NCBI RefSeq assembly: GCF_027587375.1 | Contig: NZ_JAMXIC010000003.1 | Span: forward strand, 1 to 64,000 | Reading direction: 5' to 3' | Source of the DNA: Arthrobacter sp. B2a2-09 | GTDB taxonomy: Bacteria > Actinomycetota > Actinomycetes > Actinomycetales > Micrococcaceae | DNA: 64,000 nt | In this document: piece after piece, positions 25,197 through 34,340 of the stretch | Layout of the letters: every line of letters starts with the position of its first letter | How positions within the stretch are numbered: the stretch's first letter is position 1 | Translations under genes and position numbers: made by a program | The notes under the pieces: generated by a model | Databases searched by the model: none | What the model was told of the DNA's origin: nothing | What the model saw: the letters and a program-made list of their open reading frames with translations, nothing else

Positions 25197-27302
25197 ATGG
25201 CCGGGCAGTGGACCCTTTCGACGAAGAATTCAGACTATGTAGTGAGCCTTCTCCCCAACTCATCGGGATTGGTTCTGGACCATTGGGGGAAGCAGCTCAC
25301 GAGCGCACCGCAACCCTGGTCCGAACCCGACATAATCCCGTCCTTCCGGTTCGCGGCGGACATCGCCCCTCTTGAACTGGCCGCGCTCGGGGATCGACAG
25401 GTTGACTTCAGCGAACTCGTCGTCATCAGGGAGAACGGGCTGACAGGATCACGCTGGCACCTTGCACCTGAGAACGGCGTGGACTTCGATGTCACCGCGG
25501 AGCGATCGCTGCTACGAGCGAGATTCGTCGACGAATCAGGTGACTTACAACTGACGCTCTTCGTCCAAACCGACTCCCGGCACGACGCGGTTCGCCGGCA
25601 CATCGAATTCGAAAACAATTCGACGAGGACAACGGTATGGCTCCGACGCGCATACAGCGCGGGGTGGCCCCTTCCAGTCGGCCGCGACCCCCAAATCCAC
25701 TACCTTGCAGGAACCTGGGCGCAGGAGTTCACTCCGCAGACCGCGACCTTCGGATGGGGATCGTTTGGGTTCGGCTCCCGTCACGGCACCACAGGGCCAA
25801 TGTTCGCCCCAGTCGTCACCGCCAACCTACCGGCGTCGGCTGCCAGCGCGGACGCCTACTCTGTGGCGCTCGAATGGAGCGGAAACTGGCGGGCCAATAT
25901 TGAAAGCACGCCGGCGAGTGACCGTTTGCGTGTCTCCCTCGGTGCTGACGACGACACCCTGCAGATCGCACTGGGACCGGGCGAGCGATTCACCTCCCCA
26001 CCGGCCGTCGGAGTATTCAGCTCCGACGGCGCTGACGGGGTGGCCGCTGCCTGGCATGAGTACCAGCGCGTCGCGCTGACGCGGGATCTCACGGAGGCAC
26101 ATCGGCCCGTCGTCTACAACTCGTGGTACGCGACCGAATTCGATGTCGATCTCGAGCAGCAGCGCACCCTGGCGAAGGTGGCAGCAGAACTTGGGACCGA
26201 GGTCTTCGTTCTCGACGACGGTTGGTTCAAGGGCAGAAAGGACGACACCTCCGGACTTGGCGACTGGGTTCCCGACGTCGACAAGTTCCCGAACGGACTG
26301 GACGAGCTCGCTCAGCACGTCTTGTCACTGGGGATGCGATTCGGGTTGTGGGTCGAGCCTGAGGCCGTGAACCCTGAGAGCGATCTATTTCGGGAGCAGC
26401 CGGAGTGGATCTACCGAGCCGGCGACCGCCCGCTCCTGACGTCGCGCAACCAGTACGTCCTCGATTTCGGGCGGGCTGACGTCATCGAATTCATCAAGAA
26501 CGCACTCCGCCAAGTGTTGATGTCTGCGCCGATCACCTACCTGAAATGGGACATGAACCGGCCCATCAGCGATGGCGGCCGAGCAGGTGACGCACACAGC
26601 GGAGAATGGAGCCTGCAACACACCCGCGGCTACTACGAAGTGATGCGGATGCTCCGGGAGGAGTTCCCGAACGTCACCATTGAGGCCTGCGCGTCAGGGG
26701 GCGCCCGAATCGACAATGCCGTACTGGCATTATCTGATGTGGTGTGGCCCAGCGATGAGACAGGCCCCCGCGATCGGCTGGCGATTCAACACGGCTTCCT
26801 GTCCGCCTATCCAGCACACGTCATGAGTTCATGGGTGACTGAGGAAGCAGGTCATCGAGATCGCTCTTCCGTTTCGCTTGAGTACCGTTTCGTGGTCGCG
26901 ATGGCCGGCGTTCTCGGCATCGGGGCAGACATCTCCCGATGGTCGTTGGAGGAGCGCTCGACTGCCAGTCGTATGGTCCAGCTTTACAAATCGGTTCGGA
27001 ACGTGATCCACCGCGGCCGGGTCGTCCGCCACGGGCTACCCTCGGACCAAACGTACTCCGTCGAGTATGCAGACCCGGCGTCCGGCCTTGTTGTGGTACT
27101 CGTCTATGATCGCGACCGCGACCGCTGCCGCGACCAGGTTGCGACCCGCGTTCGCCCCCGCCAGTTGCGAGAGGGAATCACCTATCGCCTGAACTACTCG
27201 GACGCGGTTGTCGACGGCGATGTGGCGTCCACGGTTGGCGTTGTAGTGCCATTCGCGATCGCCGAAGACGCCGATGTCCTCATTTTCGAGCCGTGCAAGT
27301 AG
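25197..27302 (+). CDS. Alpha-galactosidase, glycoside hydrolase family 36
   Basis: This 701-residue intracellular enzyme releases terminal alpha-galactose from oligosaccharides. It has the N-terminal beta-supersandwich (to about 285), the catalytic barrel and a C-terminal beta-sandwich. Signature runs are VVYNSWYATEFDVD, FVLDDGWFKGRKDD and WVEPEAVNP; the nucleophile is Asp452 in YLKWDMNR and the acid/base is Asp520 in PSDETGPRDRL. The absence of a signal peptide means it acts after import. It lies 245 bases after the cellulase-like gene; that gap has no operator copy that I can find. It is therefore either read through from operator D or has its own promoter. Together with the fucose genes it suggests a substrate with both galactose and fucose, though this is an inference. 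Confidence 0.92.
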   Translation: MAGQWTLSTKNSDYVVSLLPNSSGLVLDHWGKQLTSAPQPWSEPDIIPSFRFAADIAPLELAALGDRQVDFSELVVIRENGLTGSRWHLAPENGVDFDVTAERSLLRARFVDESGDLQLTLFVQTDSRHDAVRRHIEFENNSTRTTVWLRRAYSAGWPLPVGRDPQIHYLAGTWAQEFTPQTATFGWGSFGFGSRHGTTGPMFAPVVTANLPASAASADAYSVALEWSGNWRANIESTPASDRLRVSLGADDDTLQIALGPGERFTSPPAVGVFSSDGADGVAAAWHEYQRVALTRDLTEAHRPVVYNSWYATEFDVDLEQQRTLAKVAAELGTEVFVLDDGWFKGRKDDTSGLGDWVPDVDKFPNGLDELAQHVLSLGMRFGLWVEPEAVNPESDLFREQPEWIYRAGDRPLLTSRNQYVLDFGRADVIEFIKNALRQVLMSAPITYLKWDMNRPISDGGRAGDAHSGEWSLQHTRGYYEVMRMLREEFPNVTIEACASGGARIDNAVLALSDVVWPSDETGPRDRLAIQHGFLSAYPAHVMSSWVTEEAGHRDRSSVSLEYRFVVAMAGVLGIGADISRWSLEERSTASRMVQLYKSVRNVIHRGRVVRHGLPSDQTYSVEYADPASGLVVVLVYDRDRDRCRDQVATRVRPRQLREGITYRLNYSDAVVDGDVASTVGVVVPFAIAEDADVLIFEPCK

Positions 27303-27414
27303 GGGTCGGGGACCATCTCGCGGAAAACTGGCGCTAAGCCGTCCGCGGTCGCCCAACGGTAACGATCGTTTGTAAGCCACCCATCGAAATGCCTTCCGGC
27401 TCAGGGAATACAAG

Positions 27415-28257
27415 GCCTCGCCGTGTAAACGCTGGACGCCTGCAGCGGCGCAGCACCTGCGAGGGCGGCGAACGCCGCCTCCGAGCGCAGCCGGCCCTTG
27501 TGCGAGTAGACGACCAGGACGGCGGCAGCAGTCACTGGTCCGAGCCCGTAGACCTCGAGCAGGCCGGGAGCAAGCTCGTCAACATGCTTGGCCAGCGCGG
27601 CACGGTTGTCCTTGAGCTGACGGGTCAGTTCAAGGACGGAAGATGCGAGGCGTCGCGCTTCGGACCGGATCGTAGCAGCCGTGGCGTCGTCAGCGCTGCG
27701 GGAACGCCAAGCCGCGACCGCGCTGATCTGGGCATCTCTGACTGGGCCACGCAGTCGACTCCGAGGTCGAAGCTGCGTAAGAGAGCCGTCAGGGCGTTAC
27801 GATCCGCTGTGCGGCGGGAGTCCATGGCGCGGCGGGCAACAAGCAGCACCCTCAGTGCCGAGCGGATCCCGTCCGCCCGTGGGGCAGCCAGGTGCGTGGT
27901 ACCGGAGACCAGAGCGGTTCGGGCGGCCGCGACAGCATCGATTTCATCCGACTTACCCTTCCCTGCGCGGGCCTCGCGTTTGGGCGGACGGACATCGCAG
28001 ACCGCGATCCCCGCGGCGTGCAGGTTCCTGGCGAGGTTGGCACCGTACGAGCCAGTACCTTCGACCGCAACCAGTACCGGACCGGCGGTCCGACGCTGAA
28101 TCCAGCCCACAGCCCTGTTCAGCCCGGCTGGGGTGGTCGGGAACGTCGAGGTGTCCAGCGTCCGACCCGTGGCGGTTTCGATGACGGCGTACGTGTGCGT
28201 TCTGGCGTGGGTATCAACGCCCACAACATGCTCGTATCGGTCTGCTACGACGGTCAC
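27415..28257 (-). pseudogene. IS110 family transposase, frameshifted and truncated
   Basis: Residues from the GTG at 28257 (after GGAAGGAG) show the DEDD-type N-terminal domain of IS110 transposases: HVVGVDTHARTHTYAV, VAVEGTGSYGANLARNL and KSDEIDAVAAARTAL. The frame shifts near 27740, after FDLGVD. The continuing sequence in another frame (VAAWRSRS...LLEVYGLGPVTAAAVLVVYSHKGRLRSEAAFAALAGAAP) is the C-terminal part with the helix-hairpin-helix. Similarity stops at LQASSVYTAR, so the conserved C-terminus with the catalytic Ser is missing. It is a dead insertion sequence bordering the sugar locus. Confidence 0.88.
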
Positions 28258-28916
28258 GCAGCATCTCCTTCCAAGTTCGACAGAATGGTTTCCCGGCGTC
28301 GGTCTGGAAGCGGTTGTTGCGAGGCGTATCTCTAACGAGTCACACGGCCGCAGCCGTGGACGACCTTCTATCAAGCCATCGGAACAGGCCAGTCCGGCGC
28401 CAGCCCCGCGGCGTGGACAAGTCCAACGAAAGGCACCGTCACTGACTGGCCAGATATTTCAGGGGTCACACACCGCAGGGCCAGACGCCAGTCTGCCAGC
28501 CAGTCCCAGGCCAGCCACAACCATTAGAGATATTTCACTTTTTCACAAGCCTCCCCAAGACCGGGGTGGTGTGACCATGACCTGGAACGCGAGATCAACA
28601 TCTCCTCGTGCCGCTCCCGCGGGATAATCTCTGCCGTCCTTCGTGAGATAAGGCGGCGCTCATCTTTCACGGCTATGCCAACACGATACGCGGGTCCTCA
28701 CGCGCTCCAGCGGGGCATTTCGCGCGACGCAGCGCCGAACGTCAGGCACATGTAGATGCCAGCGGGATTCGTCCGAAGCTTCCTGGGGTTTTGCCATCCA
28801 TCAGGGCACGCAGAGGCGAGGCCAGCGCTGCGGGCCCGGTGAACTTGCAAAGATGATGTTACTGACAGTCGCTTACACTTGCGCCCCCGAGATATAGGGG
28901 AAAATGACCAAAAGGG
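28258..28916. other. Gene-free stretch between IS remnant and truncated cpaF
   Basis: About 660 bases hold no intact gene that I can support. Short open frames are present but lack start sites and domains. Base composition drops in GC near 28860-28930, next to the broken end of the cpaF fragment. The region looks like rearranged junction DNA. Confidence 0.5.
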
Positions 28917-29345
28917 TTAGATAAATGAAGGCAGGGCCGCGTCAACAAAGGGTGACGAGAGGTCCAGCCTGCGCCCTGAACTCTTAAGCATCCGCTCAAC
29001 GAGGTCTCGAACCTGCTGCTCGCTGAGGCTGATCGAGGTGAGTTCGGATTCGCCATTCCGGGCAACGTAAACCTCGTTGGGCGCGTTGAGCCAGACCTCT
29101 TCGATGGTGGGGTCATCCAGAAGTGGCTGGAGCGGACCGAAGCCGGCAACGGCGTCGAACACGTACTTGCGTGCCGTGTCCAAGTGTCCCAATGGAGGCA
29201 AGGGGCCGAGAAGCGCCCGCTCATCGTAGTCATTCACGGCGGCCTCGACGAGCCTGTGAACTTCGACTGCTTGATTCAAAGGGTCCAGTCCGCGCCGACG
29301 AATCAGCTCTCGGACTTCGTCCTCGACGATGCGCAAAGCCTCCAT
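28917..29345 (-). pseudogene. Truncated CpaF/TadA-type secretion ATPase (N-terminal 142 residues)
   Basis: The product matches the N-terminal domain of Tad/type IV pilus ATPases: EVRELIRRRGLDPL, FGPLQPLLDDPTIEEVWLN and ANEVYVARNG-like sequence, continuing to LDLSSPFVDAALP. Full proteins have over 400 residues and continue DGSR..., but here VDAALP is followed by SFI and a stop in AT-richer DNA. The Walker A and B boxes are therefore absent and no function is expected. The ATG at 29345 has GGGGGGAAA before it. No other tad genes lie near, so this is a scar of a deletion or insertion. Confidence 0.85.
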
Positions 29346-29470
29346 TTTCCCCCCAATGCAGCATGCGCCCAGGCGCTGCGGAAAACCTTCAACAAGGTTA
29401 AAAGTAGGGGAGGTTGCAACATGGAACCAAGTCATTTTGGGGGACCTGTGGATAATTGTCTTATCCGCAA

Positions 29471-29505
29471 GTCACACCAGAAACACGTGAATCTCTGGCC
29501 ACTCC
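29471..29505 (+). promoter_or_regulatory. Shared 35-bp upstream element, copy 1 (S53 peptidase gene)
   Basis: The stretch beginning GTCACACCAG and ending CTCTGGCCACTCC matches 30 of 35 positions with the element at 31469-31503, which precedes the GH25 lysozyme gene. A GATAAT hexamer lies 14 bases upstream (29451-29456), so the element may cover the transcript start or leader. It ends 32 bases before the ATG. The GTCACAC...AACAC part recalls MtrA-type direct repeats, but that link is speculative. Confidence 0.6.
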
Positions 29506-29537
29506 AGACGCGGAATTCCCGTGCAAGGAAGGATTCC

Positions 29538-31442
29538 ATGCCGACGACACCGCGCGGTTACGCTCGTCGCCGCTGGTTCAGCAGGCCTCGCCTGGTGACC
29601 GGTGCCGCGGTGCTGATGCTACTTTCCGCGATTGTCACGCCCGCGCAAGCAGAAGAGAGTTCAACCGGCTCCCCTCCTGGCACATCGTCGGCATCAGTCC
29701 CGCCCCCTCAGCCCACACCGGCTGCCCAGGCCATGGCACGGTTGAAGGGCCACCGCCACTCTAAGGTATGCGGGGACGCACCCCCAGGCTACGCATCGTG
29801 CCATGCGGAGATCGACGATGAAGTCGCTGGTCCCCTGGCCGCCGGGCAGCTCCTCCCCGCCGGGTACGGGCCCGCAGACCTGCAGTCCGCCTATAAGCTG
29901 CCCTCACTCACCGCCGGCACCGGCAGAACCGTAGCGGTAATCGATCCGTACGATGCCCCGACTGTCGAGGCGGATTTGGCTGTCTACCGGACGAGGTATG
30001 GGCAGGGGCCGTGTTCCTCCGCTTCAGGGTGCTTCCGGAAAGTGAACCAGGCCGGCGGGACCTCCCTGCCGTCCCCCAACGCAGCGTGGGCGCAGGAAAC
30101 GTCCCTCGATGTCCAAATGGTCTCGGCGGCCTGCCCCAACTGCAACATCCTGCTCGTCGAGGCCAATTCCAATTCCCTCACCGATCTGGGTACCGCGGTC
30201 AATACCGCGGTCAATCTAGGTGCCAGTGCCGTGTCGATGAGCTTCGGCGGCCCGGAATCCCCTGGGATCACCGGATACGATGCCCTCTACTTCAATCACC
30301 CCGGGATCCCCCTCGTGGCCAGCTCCGGTGACAACGGCTACACGAACGCCACCGCCTCGCCCACCGTGAACTATCCTGCGTCTTCCCCCAACGTCGTCGC
30401 AGCCGGCGGCACGACCCTGACCCTCGACACAAGCAAAGTCCGGGGTTGGACCGAACGCGCTTGGGGGTCCACCGGATCCGGCGCAGCCGGTCCGGGTAGC
30501 GGCTGCTCCGCCTACGAGCCCAAGCCCGCTTGGCAGCACGACACGGGCTGTCCCAACCGCACCGTCGCCGATCTGGCCTCAGTTGCCGACCCGAGCACCG
30601 GCGTCGCCGTCTACGACAGCACCCCGAGCAGCGGGATGAGCGGGTGGATGGTCTTTGGCGGAACCAGCGCTGCCGCCCCCGTTATTGCAGCTACGTACGC
30701 CCTCGCCGGCCCTCCGCCTGCGGGAATCTCCCCTGCACAGCTTGCCTACGGCTCCCCCTGGGCGCTGAACGATGTTGCCAACGGTGCGAACGGCACGTGC
30801 AACCTCCCTTATCTGTGCACCGCCGGCTACGGATACGACGGGCCCACCGGACTCGGCACCGCGCAAGGTCTGACAGCATTCACTCCTTCGAGCCCGCCTT
30901 CGTTCACCGACATCCCCGGCAGCTACCCTTTCTACGTAGAAGTGACGTGGATGGCCTATAACGGCATCACCACGGGCTATCCCGACGGTACGTTCCGCCC
31001 CGTCCAACCCGTCACCCGCGAGGCTATGGCCGCTTTCCTCTACCGTCTCAAAGGAAGCCCCACCTACATCCCCCCGGTCATCTCTCCGTTCAGGGACATT
31101 GGGCTGCTTTCACCGTTCTACAAGGAAATCACTTGGCTGGCCACCACCGGTATCACCACCGGATACCCCGACGGCACCTACCGCCCCTCGGATCCTGTCA
31201 ACCGCGACGCCATGGCTGCGTTCCTCTACCGACTTGCCGGCAAACCCGTATACAACCCGCCCGGTGCCTCACCGTTCGCCGATCTCACCCCGGCCAGCCC
31301 GTTCTACCTCGAAATCACCTGGCTGGCGTCCACCGGCATCACCACCGGATACTCGGACCGGACCTACCGGCCGCTGAACCCTGTCAACCGCGACGCAATG
31401 GCTGCGTTCATGTACCGCTACAACGCCAAAAACGGACGCTGA
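29538..31442 (+). CDS. Secreted S53 (sedolisin/kumamolisin-like) serine peptidase with three SLH domains
   Basis: This 634-residue exported endopeptidase is probably anchored to the cell envelope. The signal peptide is basic (RGYARRRWFSRPR), then hydrophobic, and ends near AQAEE (about residue 37). The peptidase domain spans about 110-450. The Glu187/Asp191 pair is in WAQETSLDVQ, an Asp near 265 is in SSGDNGY and the nucleophile Ser377 is in GGTSAAAP, the serine-carboxyl triad of S53 rather than the subtilisin Asp-His-Ser. The prodomain is very short compared with typical sedolisins. Three SLH units (from about 455, 517 and 577), each with ITTGYPDGT and NRDAMAAFLYR-like sequence, end the protein. 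AAGGAAGG precedes the ATG at 29538. The next gene, a lysozyme, shares an upstream element, suggesting common control. Confidence 0.88.
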   Translation: MPTTPRGYARRRWFSRPRLVTGAAVLMLLSAIVTPAQAEESSTGSPPGTSSASVPPPQPTPAAQAMARLKGHRHSKVCGDAPPGYASCHAEIDDEVAGPLAAGQLLPAGYGPADLQSAYKLPSLTAGTGRTVAVIDPYDAPTVEADLAVYRTRYGQGPCSSASGCFRKVNQAGGTSLPSPNAAWAQETSLDVQMVSAACPNCNILLVEANSNSLTDLGTAVNTAVNLGASAVSMSFGGPESPGITGYDALYFNHPGIPLVASSGDNGYTNATASPTVNYPASSPNVVAAGGTTLTLDTSKVRGWTERAWGSTGSGAAGPGSGCSAYEPKPAWQHDTGCPNRTVADLASVADPSTGVAVYDSTPSSGMSGWMVFGGTSAAAPVIAATYALAGPPPAGISPAQLAYGSPWALNDVANGANGTCNLPYLCTAGYGYDGPTGLGTAQGLTAFTPSSPPSFTDIPGSYPFYVEVTWMAYNGITTGYPDGTFRPVQPVTREAMAAFLYRLKGSPTYIPPVISPFRDIGLLSPFYKEITWLATTGITTGYPDGTYRPSDPVNRDAMAAFLYRLAGKPVYNPPGASPFADLTPASPFYLEITWLASTGITTGYSDRTYRPLNPVNRDAMAAFMYRYNAKNGR

Positions 31443-31468
31443 GCCGATGAATAACTATTCACCCACTA

Positions 31469-31503
31469 GTCACACTGGCAACACATGAAACTCTGGCCAC
31501 TCC
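31469..31503 (+). promoter_or_regulatory. Shared 35-bp upstream element, copy 2 (GH25 lysozyme gene)
   Basis: It begins GTCACACTGG and ends CTCTGGCCACTCC, with five differences from copy 1. An AATAAC hexamer lies about 13 bases upstream, at the same relative position as GATAAT in copy 1. About 130 bases separate it from the predicted start codon at 31635. Confidence 0.6.
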
Positions 31504-31634
31504 TGCCACCGAATGCTATGGTGTCCCGGTTAGGAGCTGGCTTTATGGTGCACTGCAGAGGTGTTCATTATCGGAGCTGCAGGCGAAGCTTTCACCATGT
31601 GCCCTCACAGAGCGGTACCTTGCCGGAATTGAAA

Positions 31635-34190
31635 ATGAAACGAACCACCGCTGTAAAGGCATCTCGATTCCCCGTCGCGCGCGCTGGCGTCGCACTAGGT
31701 ATCGCGCTCGGCTTGACTCTCACCGTGGCCGGGGCCATCCCATCGGAAAGCGCGATACCCGCTGCTTCAGCACAGACGCCGGTTGCAAAAGCAGGAATAC
31801 CCGCGGGCACGAAACCCGTCCTAACTCCGGCAGTTTCTGGTGGCTCCCCCGTTCCCGGACCGTCTGCTCCAGCAAATGCGCTGAGTCCGTTGACAGTCCC
31901 CGCTGCAGAGACGACGGCGCCAGTCGCCACACCTGCGCCGGTCGCAATGCCAGCGATGCCCGGCAGCGCTCCCATTATCGGCGACGCGATGAAGCGCGCC
32001 ATGCTCCAGGCGATTCCCAGCGGTGGAGCCGAAATGGGCCAGCGGTCGCCGCGTGTCTTGGCCAACAAAAGCCTTCCGTTGAGCGCTGCACCCACCGGAT
32101 CGCGCGCAGTGGCAGGAACGCTCGCCATGGCACTTGACACCGGACACTGGTCTCCTTCGATAGGCGTAGCTGGGCAGGATGTCAGCGCGTACCAAGGGAA
32201 CGTCGATTGGGCATCCCAGTGGAACCAAGGTTCACGTTTCGCCTACGTGAAGGCCTCGGAGGGCAACTACTACGTCAATGGGAATTTCTCCCAGCAATAC
32301 GACGGCTCACGCAGCGTCGGCATGATCCGCGGCGCGTATCACTTCGCCATTCCCAACTGGTCCTCGGGGGCCGACCAGGCTAGGTACTTCATCGCAAACG
32401 GTGGAGGGTGGAGCCCGGACGGCTACACACTCCCGCCGGTCCTGGACATCGAATACAACCCCTATGAGGGCCAAACAATCGGCGGCTTCTACTTCGGCGA
32501 CGTTTGCTATGGCATGTCGGGTGCGCAGATGACCAGCTGGATAGCGGATTTCGGGAACACCGTACAAGCCCTGACCGGCCGGTACCCCGTTATTTACAGC
32601 ACTACCGATTGGTGGGCTCGATGCACCGGAAACTCGGCTTCCTTCAGTGCATACCCGCTGTGGATTGCTTCCTACCCCTCTTCCCCAGGCAATTCGCCGG
32701 GTGTTTTGCCGGCCAGCTGGAACCAATTCAGCATGTGGCAATACAGCAGCACCGGCCCGTTCCAAGGGGATTCGAACGTATGGAACGGCTCATACGCCTC
32801 GCTCGCGGTCTTTGCGGGCACGACGCCGCAGGGATCGTTTGATAGCCTCACCGCAGAACGAACCGACACGGCCGCTTCGCTAAGGTTCCGGGGCTGGGCT
32901 GCGGACACGGCACTTCCCCAAAACACCACAGAAGCACACGCCTACGTCACGGCTCCGAATGGCTCCCAGCAGCTCTACAAGATCCCGGCCACAGGTTATA
33001 GACCGGATGTAAATCAAGCTCTGGGACTTGGTGACAACCATGGTTTTGAGCAACAAATCCCCGTTACCGTGTCCGGGAACTACCAAGTCTGCGTCTACGC
33101 CATCGGAAAATTCACCAACGTTGGATTGGGATGCAAGACCGTCTCGGCCGTAGGAGCGGAACCGCCCATCGGCAACCTCGAACAGGCCTACGAAATCCGC
33201 ACCGCGGACAAGGTGAGCTTCAGGGTCAGTGGATGGGCTGTGGACATGAACAACACATCGTCGACCGCGGCCGCTCACGCCTATCTATACGCACCTGACG
33301 GTTCGAGCACTCTCTATGAGATACCCGCGAATGCATATCGGCCTGACGTGAATAATGTCTTGGGCGTTGGAGGCAATCACGGTTTCCAGCAGGACATCAA
33401 CATCACAAAAGCAGGCACCTACCGCATTTGCCTCTACGCAGTGGGCCAGTATCTCCACTCGGACATGGGATGTAAGTCCTTCACCATCGCTGCAGCAGCC
33501 ATGCCGGTCGGGTCCCTTGACTCCGTTGACGTGAAGACGACCAGCACCACGGCCTCGCTGACCACGCGTGGCTGGGCCCTGGATTATGGAGACACCACCA
33601 GGCAAATTGCGGTGCACATCTACGTACAGGCGCCGGACGGCACCACCCAGCTGTACAAGATCACTGGTTCACAGCCACGGACGGACGTGAACCAGGTTCT
33701 TCAAGTCCCCGGGGACCATGGATACCAGACTGACATACCGCTTAGCGCGCCGGGCACGTACAGGGTCTGTTCCTGGGCTATCGCCCTTAGCCCCGTCGCC
33801 CCAGGCAACACCCTGCTCGGTTGCAAGTCCGTCACGGTCGGCGTCAGTGCCAAGCCCATAGGATATCTGGACTCGGTCAAGCTCTCGACGACGAACGGCG
33901 TCACGTCCCTGACCGCCTCCGGATGGGCCATGGACCCGACCACCAGCGCCTCAATTGAGGTGCACGTCTACGTGACACAGCCAGACACCCAGCAAAAGTA
34001 CTTCCCGATAATCGCCAATCTGCCAAGGCCCGATGTCAACGCCGCGATGAAGACCACGGGAGACCATGGTTACTCGCTGTCGACAAACATCCTCCAGCGA
34101 GGCACGTACCGGGTATGCGCGCATGGAATAGCCACGTCTCCCTTCTCCTTGGGAAACACGTTCCTGGGTTGCACGAACGTCACGTTCTAG
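31635..34190 (+). CDS. Secreted GH25 lysozyme with four C-terminal repeats
   Basis: This 851-residue exported peptidoglycan muramidase has a signal peptide (residues 1-46, ending IPAASA) followed by an Ala/Pro-rich low-complexity linker to about 170. The GH25 barrel spans about 175-395. It opens [13 protein letters not shown] with a catalytic-site Asp, then has [13 protein letters not shown] and the catalytic DIEYN near 271-275, and closes with FSMWQYSS. From about 400 to the end there are four repeats of about 113 residues, each with GWAxD, YRPDVN..L...GDHG and G.YRVC.YAI....L.C. I do not know the repeat family; a cell-wall-binding role is likely. The ATG at 31635 gives a normal signal peptide but has only a weak ribosome site, so an upstream start is possible. 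Confidence 0.87.
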   Translation: MKRTTAVKASRFPVARAGVALGIALGLTLTVAGAIPSESAIPAASAQTPVAKAGIPAGTKPVLTPAVSGGSPVPGPSAPANALSPLTVPAAETTAPVATPAPVAMPAMPGSAPIIGDAMKRAMLQAIPSGGAEMGQRSPRVLANKSLPLSAAPTGSRAVAGTLAMALDTGHWSPSIGVAGQDVSAYQGNVDWASQWNQGSRFAYVKASEGNYYVNGNFSQQYDGSRSVGMIRGAYHFAIPNWSSGADQARYFIANGGGWSPDGYTLPPVLDIEYNPYEGQTIGGFYFGDVCYGMSGAQMTSWIADFGNTVQALTGRYPVIYSTTDWWARCTGNSASFSAYPLWIASYPSSPGNSPGVLPASWNQFSMWQYSSTGPFQGDSNVWNGSYASLAVFAGTTPQGSFDSLTAERTDTAASLRFRGWAADTALPQNTTEAHAYVTAPNGSQQLYKIPATGYRPDVNQALGLGDNHGFEQQIPVTVSGNYQVCVYAIGKFTNVGLGCKTVSAVGAEPPIGNLEQAYEIRTADKVSFRVSGWAVDMNNTSSTAAAHAYLYAPDGSSTLYEIPANAYRPDVNNVLGVGGNHGFQQDINITKAGTYRICLYAVGQYLHSDMGCKSFTIAAAAMPVGSLDSVDVKTTSTTASLTTRGWALDYGDTTRQIAVHIYVQAPDGTTQLYKITGSQPRTDVNQVLQVPGDHGYQTDIPLSAPGTYRVCSWAIALSPVAPGNTLLGCKSVTVGVSAKPIGYLDSVKLSTTNGVTSLTASGWAMDPTTSASIEVHVYVTQPDTQQKYFPIIANLPRPDVNAAMKTTGDHGYSLSTNILQRGTYRVCAHGIATSPFSLGNTFLGCTNVTF

Positions 34191-34197
34191 TGTGGCG

Positions 34198-34220
34198 GCG
34201 GCCCCAACGCGGGGCCGCCT
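34198..34220 (+). terminator. Strong GC hairpin after the lysozyme gene
   Basis: GGCGGCCCC and GGGGCCGCC form a perfect 9-bp stem with a 5-base loop, starting eight bases after the lysozyme stop codon. Only TT follows, so termination strength is uncertain. Confidence 0.7.
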
Positions 34221-34340
34221 TCAGCCTGCGAAAGGGCGAACGCTGTCGGTGAAGCCGACATACCCAAGGTAAGATTCTGTTCGGCCAATGAGCCGGGCCG
34301 ATCGGCCAAGCGCAAATACCGACACGAACGGGGAACATCC

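Noticed and set aside
28440..28470. GGCCAGATATTTCAGG in the gene-free junction region
   Set aside because: Only the AGATAT core matches; no second half-site at 21 bp.
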